Program-made: the position numbers and the translations under genes
Source of the DNA: DATARH01 sp036273175
Lineage (GTDB): Bacteria > Pseudomonadota > Alphaproteobacteria > ATCC43930 > CGMCC-115725
Assembly (NCBI GenBank): GCA_036273175.1
Contig: DASUIE010000129.1
Span: 1-13,662, forward strand
Direction of reading: 5' to 3'
DNA: 13,662 bases
In this document: positions 9,907 to 13,662 of the stretch, piece by piece
Numbering within the stretch: the first letter of the stretch is position 1
Layout: the number at the start of each line of letters is the position of its first letter
Notes under the pieces: generated by a model
The model's database searches: none
What the model was told of the DNA's origin: nothing
What the model saw: only the letters and a program-made list of their open reading frames with translations

Positions 9907-10885
9907 GATGCGCCGCCACCCAAGCCCCGAGGCTCAGCCCGGCGACGAACAGCCCCGCGAGGCGATAGAGGCCGAGGCCGCGCATGATGTCCTCGGGCGT
10001 GGCCTGCGCGCTGCCGCTCCCGAGCCAGGCATCGGCGACCCAGCCCTCGGCGTATTGGCGCGGCCCGCCGAGCGACAGCCCGAGCGCGCCGGCCATCGCC
10101 GCCTCGGGCCAGCCGGCGTTTGGCGAGCGGTGCCGGCGTGCGTCGCGCAACATGGCCGCCAGCGCGCGGCCGGCCGGCGCGCCGCGGGCGAACAGCGCGG
10201 CGATCGCCAGCAGCACCGCGCTCAGCCGCGCCGGCACCAGGTTGGCGAGGTCGTCGAACCGCGCCGCCGCCCACCCGAAGGCGAGGTAGCGCTCGCTTTT
10301 GTGGCCGATCATGCTGTCGAGCGTGTTCGCCATCTTGTAGGCGAAAAGTCCCGGCAGCCCGAGCGCGAGGTACCAGAAAGCCGGCGCGACCACCCCGTCG
10401 CTGAAATTCTCGGCGAGGCTTTCGATCGCCGCGCGCGCGACGCCCGATTCATCGAGGCTCGCCGGGTTGCGGCCGACGATATGGCTGACCGCCTGCCTGC
10501 CGCCGGCAATGTCATGGCGGCCGAGCGCCACCGCCACGGCGAGCACGTGGTCGTGCAGGCTGCGCCAGGCGAGCAGCACCGCGATCAGCAGCATCTCGAC
10601 GACCGCCCCGGACAGCGTGGTACGGCACAGGCGTTCGATGACCCAGCCGATCCCGGCCGCCGCCGGCACCAGGACCAGCACCGTGACGATGCCGCGGATG
10701 CGGCGCGCGGTGGCGCCCCGGCGGGGCCGGTTGAGCTTGCGGTCGAAGGCGGCGATGGCGCGGCCGGCGAGCGCCACCGGGTGCGGCAGGACGCGGAACA
10801 GCGTCGCCATATCGCCGAATGCCGCGTCGACGGCGAGGCCGAAAAACAGCAGCAGCAGCCGATCGTGCAATCCCGGCAGGGTCAT
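9890..10885 (-). CDS. cbiB: Adenosylcobinamide-phosphate synthase CbiB (CobD of P. denitrificans)
   Basis: CbiB is an inner-membrane enzyme that attaches (R)-1-amino-2-propanol or its phosphate to adenosylcobyric acid, giving adenosylcobinamide (phosphate). The 331-residue protein is normal in length. It has several hydrophobic segments, clearest at about residues 10-24, 67-85, 95-110, 172-185 and 218-235. Conserved stretches are ARAAIESLAENFSDGVVAPA, YKMANTLDSMIGH, DDLANLVPARL and HRSPNAGWPEAAMAGAL. ATG 10885 begins with the usual short N-terminus before the first membrane segment, and a weak GAGAG lies upstream. It is transcribed against cobQ with a 17-bp tail overlap and away from cbiX, with only 38 bp between starts. 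The P. denitrificans name cobD clashes with the Salmonella decarboxylase CobD, so the symbol cbiB is used. Confidence 0.96.
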   Translation of the reverse strand: MTLPGLHDRLLLLFFGLAVDAAFGDMATLFRVLPHPVALAGRAIAAFDRKLNRPRRGATARRIRGIVTVLVLVPAAAGIGWVIERLCRTTLSGAVVEMLLIAVLLAWRSLHDHVLAVAVALGRHDIAGGRQAVSHIVGRNPASLDESGVARAAIESLAENFSDGVVAPAFWYLALGLPGLFAYKMANTLDSMIGHKSERYLAFGWAAARFDDLANLVPARLSAVLLAIAALFARGAPAGRALAAMLRDARRHRSPNAGWPEAAMAGALGLSLGGPRQYAEGWVADAWLGSGSAQATPEDIMRGLGLYRLAGLFVAGLSLGAWVAAHLSVLD

Positions 10886-10923
10886 GCGCGCACTCTCGGC
10901 GAGATCACGCGCAAGGGGAAGCG

Positions 10924-11811
10924 ATGACCGACACCGCCGTCATGCTCTGCGGCCACGGCAGCCGCGACCCCGAGGCGATCGCCGAGTTCGAGCGCGCCGC
11001 CGAGGGCTTGCGGCCGCGCCTCGCCGAATACGATTTCGCCGCCGGCTACCTCGAATTCGCGCGGCCGGTGATCCGCGACGGCTTGGCGGCGCTGGTCGAG
11101 CGCGGGGCCAGGCGCATCTACGCGGTCCCGGGGATGCTGTTCGCGGCGAGCCACGTCAAGAACGACCTGCCGTGGGAGATGAACAGCTTTGCCGCGGCGA
11201 ACCCGGGGGTCGAGGTGCGGCTCGCCCGCGACCTGGCGATCGACGCCAAGCTGCTCAACGCCGCCTCCGAGCGCATCGCGGCGGCGGCGCCGGACCGCCG
11301 CGACGAGACGCTGCTGGTCGTCGTCGGACGCGGTACCAACGACCCCGACGCCAATTCCAACATCGCCAAAATCGCGCGGATGCTGTGGGAGGGGATGGGG
11401 TTGGCCTGGGCGGAAGCGGCGTTCAGCGGCGTCGCCCATCCGCGCGTCGCGGCGGCGCTGCGGCGCTCGGCGCGCCTCGGCTTCAAGCGGGTCGTGGTGT
11501 TCCCGTATTTCCTGTTCACCGGGGTCCTCGTCAAGCGCATCTACGCCGAGACCGACGCGGTCGCCGCCGAGCATCCCGAGATCGACTTCGCCAAGGCCGC
11601 CTATCTCGGCGACCATCCGCTGGTGCTCGATGCGCTGGCCGAGCGGGTCGCGGAGCTGGTGCAGGGCGACCCGGCGATGAACTGCCAGCTGTGCAAGTAC
11701 CGCGAGCGCATCGTCGGCTACGACGACGCGGTCGGCGCGCGGCAGGAAGGGCACCACCACCATGTCCGCGGCATCGGCGTCGACGGACATCATCATCATC
11801 ACCGCGACTGA
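10924..11811 (+). CDS. cbiX: CbiX-type sirohydrochlorin cobaltochelatase, long form with CxxC and His-rich tail
   Basis: CbiX is a class II chelatase that needs no ATP and places Co(II) into sirohydrochlorin in early-insertion B12 synthesis. Relatives insert Fe(II) for siroheme. The 295-residue protein has two related chelatase halves. The first has LCGHGSRDPEA (metal-site candidate His11), and the second has VVVGRGTNDPDANSN followed by SGVAHPRV. The C-terminus carries MNCQLCKYR (Cys254 and Cys257). Then come two His runs, H277-H280 and H289-H293, ending in Arg-Asp. The MxCxxC motif and His-rich stretch are the known additions of the long, Bacillus megaterium-like CbiX, where the motif binds an iron-sulfur cluster. 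ATG 10924 has AGGGGA five bases upstream. The frame continues upstream into the region antisense to cbiB, but that part is Arg-rich shadow. The stop shares a base with the next start. Confidence 0.93.
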   Translation: MTDTAVMLCGHGSRDPEAIAEFERAAEGLRPRLAEYDFAAGYLEFARPVIRDGLAALVERGARRIYAVPGMLFAASHVKNDLPWEMNSFAAANPGVEVRLARDLAIDAKLLNAASERIAAAAPDRRDETLLVVVGRGTNDPDANSNIAKIARMLWEGMGLAWAEAAFSGVAHPRVAAALRRSARLGFKRVVVFPYFLFTGVLVKRIYAETDAVAAEHPEIDFAKAAYLGDHPLVLDALAERVAELVQGDPAMNCQLCKYRERIVGYDDAVGARQEGHHHHVRGIGVDGHHHHHRD

Positions 11812-12683
11812 TGTTCGACAGCACCGTGATCGTCGACTGGAGCGCGGCGAACACGCCGAAAACAGGCCGCGACAGTATCTGGATCTGCCGCCGGGACCGC
11901 GGCGGCGAGACCCTCGCCAACCCGCCGACGCGCGCCGACGCCAAGGCGCTGCTGGCGGAGATGCTCGCGGCGGCGACGGAACGCGGCGAACGCGTGCTGC
12001 TCGGCTTCGACTTCCCGTTCGGCTACCCGCAGGGATTTGCCGGCAGGCTCGGCCTCGCCGGAACGCCGTGGCGGGCGGTATGGGACGAGATCGCGAGGCT
12101 CATCGAAGACGGGCCGAAAAACCGTACCAACCGCTTCGCGGTCGGCGCCGAGCTCAACCGGCGCGTCTCTGGCGGACGGTTTCCGTTCTGGGGCTGCCCG
12201 GTCGGGTTTCTCGACGACTGCCTCGGCCCCAAGCACCATAACGGCCACGCCGCGCAGGGCCTTGCCGAGAAGCGGCTGATCGATACCTGGATGGTCGGCG
12301 CCCAGCCATGCTGGAAGCTCGCCTATACCGGATCGGTCGGCAGCCAGGCGCTGACCGGCATCCCGGTCGTGCGGGCGCTGCGCCACGATCCGCGCTGGGC
12401 CTCGATCGCGCGGGTCTGGCCGTTCGAGACCGGGCTCGGCCTTCCCGATGACGCGCGCATCGTCTTCGCCGAGGTCTGGCCGTCATGGTGGAAGCCGCGT
12501 CCCGAGCTCGGCCCGCCGAAGGACCAGGCGCAGGTGCGGACGGTCGCCGCGCTTTTCGCCGAGCTGGACGACGCCGGGCAGCTTGCCGCCCTTTTTGCCG
12601 GCGACCCGTCGCTGAGCCCGGCGCAGCGCCGCGTCGTCGAGACCGAAGAGGCCTGGACACTGGGGGTGACCGCGCCGCGATGA
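11811..12683 (+). CDS. Uncharacterised protein with DUF429/RNase H-like traits, in the cbiX-cobH operon
   Basis: I do not recognise a function for this 290-residue, Trp-rich protein. An N-terminal strand VIVDWSAA (Asp9) is followed by DSIWICRRD. LLGFDFPFGYP comes next (Asp67, then a PxG turn), and VFAEVWPSW lies later (Glu221, Pro224). The order Asp at the first strand, D-x-P-x-G, then E-x-x-P resembles DUF429 proteins, which are predicted to have an RNase H-like fold; this is only a pattern likeness. The middle has NRFAVGAELNRRVSGG and PFWGCPVGF, which might hold a ligand. There is no signal peptide or membrane segment. ATG 11811 overlaps the cbiX stop by one base (TGATG), and the stop overlaps cobH by ATGA, so it is probably co-translated with B12 genes. 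A role in corrin synthesis is suggested by position alone. Codon and base use match its neighbours. Confidence 0.85.
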   Translation: MFDSTVIVDWSAANTPKTGRDSIWICRRDRGGETLANPPTRADAKALLAEMLAAATERGERVLLGFDFPFGYPQGFAGRLGLAGTPWRAVWDEIARLIEDGPKNRTNRFAVGAELNRRVSGGRFPFWGCPVGFLDDCLGPKHHNGHAAQGLAEKRLIDTWMVGAQPCWKLAYTGSVGSQALTGIPVVRALRHDPRWASIARVWPFETGLGLPDDARIVFAEVWPSWWKPRPELGPPKDQAQVRTVAALFAELDDAGQLAALFAGDPSLSPAQRRVVETEEAWTLGVTAPR

Positions 12684-13273
12684 CCCTGAGCTACCTTCGC
12701 GACCCCGAGGCGATCTATCGCCGCTCTTTCGCGCTGATCCGCGCCGAGGCCGATCTGTCGCGCTTCCCCGAGGAGCTGCATCCGGTGGCGCTCCGGCTCG
12801 CGCATGCCGCGGGCGACACGGCGATCCTCGCCGACCTCGCCTGGTCGCAGGGCGCCGTCGGCGCCGGGAAAAGGGCCCTCGCCGGCGGAGCGCCGATCCT
12901 CGCCGACAGCGAGATGGTGCGGGCCGGGATAATCGCGAAAGACAGGGCGATCTGCACCCTTGGCGACCCCGAGACGCGGACGCTCGCGGCCGAGCTGGGC
13001 ACGACCCGTTCCGCCGCCGCGGTCGAGTTGTGGCGAGGCCATCTCGCCGATGCCGTCGTGGCGATCGGGAACGCGCCGACCGCGCTGTTCCACCTGATCG
13101 AGATCGTCGCTTCCGGGTCGCCGCGCCCGGCGCTGGTGCTCGGCTTTCCGGTCGGGTTCGTCGGCGCCGCCGAATCGAAGCGCGCCCTCGCCGAATCCGG
13201 CCTTCCGTACATCGCGCTGTACGGACGCCGCGGCGGCAGCGCGCTCGCCGCCGCCGCGGTGAACGCGTTGTGA
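12680..13273 (+). CDS. cobH: Precorrin-8X methylmutase CobH
   Basis: CobH moves the methyl group from C-11 to C-12, turning precorrin-8X into hydrogenobyrinic acid; its cobalt-precorrin counterpart is CbiC. The 197-residue product is slightly shorter than the roughly 210 usual. Typical elements are YLRDPEAIYRRSFALIRAEA near the N-terminus and LRLAHAAGD with His42, the position of the catalytic His. DSEMVRAGI at about 75-83 and AVVAIGNAPTALFHLIE at about 127-143 follow. GFPVGFVGAAESK at about 155-167 and the C-terminal GRRGGSALAAAAVNAL complete the set. The sequence AHAAGDTAILADLAWS differs somewhat from the commoner VHACGMxDIxxDL form, so residues around the active His are a little divergent. 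ATG 12680 overlaps the preceding stop by 4 nt, and the stop overlaps the GTG of cobL. CobH and CbiC cannot be separated from sequence alone. Confidence 0.95.
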   Translation: MTLSYLRDPEAIYRRSFALIRAEADLSRFPEELHPVALRLAHAAGDTAILADLAWSQGAVGAGKRALAGGAPILADSEMVRAGIIAKDRAICTLGDPETRTLAAELGTTRSAAAVELWRGHLADAVVAIGNAPTALFHLIEIVASGSPRPALVLGFPVGFVGAAESKRALAESGLPYIALYGRRGGSALAAAAVNAL

Positions 13274-13662
13274 CCCGCTGGCTCGCGGTGATCGGGATCG
13301 GCGAGGACGGGCTCGCCGGGCTGTCGCCCGCGGCGCGCGCGCTCCTCGATACCGCCGAAATCCTCGCCGGCGGCGAGCGGCATCTGGCGATGGTGCCCCC
13401 GGGCGCGCAACAGCGTCTTGCCTGGGGGCGGCCGTTCGCGGACTCGGTCGGGTCTCTCGCCCAGCATCGCGGGCGCCGGGTCGCGGTGTTGGCGAGCGGC
13501 GATCCGATGTGGTACGGCGTCGGCGCCGTGCTCGCCCGCCAATTCCCGCGCGAAGAGATCGAGATCGTGCCCGCGCCGGGCGCGTTTTCGCTGGCAGCCG
13601 CCCGGCTCGGCTGGCCCATGGCCGAATGCCTCCAGCTCAGCCTCCACGCGAGGCCGCTCGAC
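13270..13662 (+). CDS. cobL: Precorrin-6Y C5,15-methyltransferase, CbiE-type domain (CobL), cut by the window edge
   Basis: CobL methylates C-5 and C-15 of precorrin-6Y and removes the C-12 acetate carboxyl. The CbiE-like N-terminal half uses S-adenosylmethionine. Only the first 131 residues are present, and the frame is open to the last base. The tetrapyrrole-methylase pattern is clear: WLAVIGIGEDGLAGLSP at about residues 4-20, ILAGGERHL at about 31-39, VAVLASGDPMWYGVG at about 71-85, and PAPGAFSLAAARLGWP near 103-118. GTG 13270 is the likely start, overlapping the cobH TGA as GTGA, with MTRWLAVIG matching the usual short lead-in. Whether this is a full two-domain CobL or a separate CbiE cannot be seen. 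It continues the cbiX operon. Confidence 0.94.
   Translation, partial: MTRWLAVIGIGEDGLAGLSPAARALLDTAEILAGGERHLAMVPPGAQQRLAWGRPFADSVGSLAQHRGRRVAVLASGDPMWYGVGAVLARQFPREEIEIVPAPGAFSLAAARLGWPMAECLQLSLHARPLD

Noticed and set aside
11752..11803. CAC/CAT repeat as a possible microsatellite or affinity-tag-like artefact
   Set aside because: It stays in frame within cbiX and matches the known His-rich tail of long-form CbiX, so it is treated as coding.
10467..11810. Upstream extension of the DUF429-like frame through cbiB and cbiX
   Set aside because: Arg-rich shadow sequence overlapping two genes with strong motifs. The coupled ATG at 11811 is a natural start.

Overview
This window is a dense cobalamin (vitamin B12) biosynthesis locus from a high-GC, Gram-negative bacterium, most likely an alphaproteobacterium. 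The evidence is the very GC-rich third codon positions, the cobW-cobN-cobO-cobQ order typical of alphaproteobacteria such as Pseudomonas denitrificans (Sinorhizobium-like), and the close match of each protein to alphaproteobacterial-type motifs. This placement is inferred from composition and gene order; no search was run. Almost every base is coding. There are no tRNAs, rRNAs, insertion sequences, CRISPR arrays or phage genes.

Layout. (1) At the left, cobT (minus strand, cut by the window edge) diverges from cobS, which overlaps a histidine phosphatase (alpha-ribazole-5'-phosphate phosphatase type). These three form the lower-ligand and nucleotide-loop arm. (2) A small GFA/CENP-V-type zinc protein lies on the minus strand, convergent with the phosphatase gene. 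(3) A 262-bp intergenic region (2536-2797) holds a clear cobalamin riboswitch. It heads the plus-strand operon cobU(cobP)-cobW-cobN-cobO-cobQ, whose genes overlap or are separated by at most 1 nt. (4) cbiB (cobD) on the minus strand converges with cobQ, overlapping it by 17 bp. (5) A second plus-strand operon starts 38 bp from cbiB: cbiX, an uncharacterised protein with RNase H-like/DUF429-like traits, cobH, and the 5' part of cobL (cbiE domain), which runs off the right edge. Its genes overlap by 1-4 nt.

How the genes work together. CbiX, CobH and CobL act in the corrin-ring section. CobW and CobN serve late (aerobic-type) cobalt insertion. CobO adenosylates the corrin, CobQ amidates it to adenosylcobyric acid, CbiB attaches the aminopropanol linker, CobU activates adenosylcobinamide to the GDP form, CobT makes alpha-ribazole phosphate, CobS joins the two halves, and the phosphatase removes the last phosphate. 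The riboswitch should switch the cobU-cobQ operon off when adenosylcobalamin is plentiful. The gene names cobS, cobT, cobU, cobC and cobD mean different enzymes in the Salmonella and P. denitrificans nomenclatures; entries state which is meant.

Most of this is a recognisable, ordinary B12 cluster. The points worth a second look are the unassigned protein at 11811-12683 embedded between cbiX and cobH, the presence of both an early-type (CbiX) and a late-type (CobN) cobalt chelatase gene, a hairpin that can hide the cobU ribosome-binding site just after the riboswitch, and a likely TTG start for cobQ.
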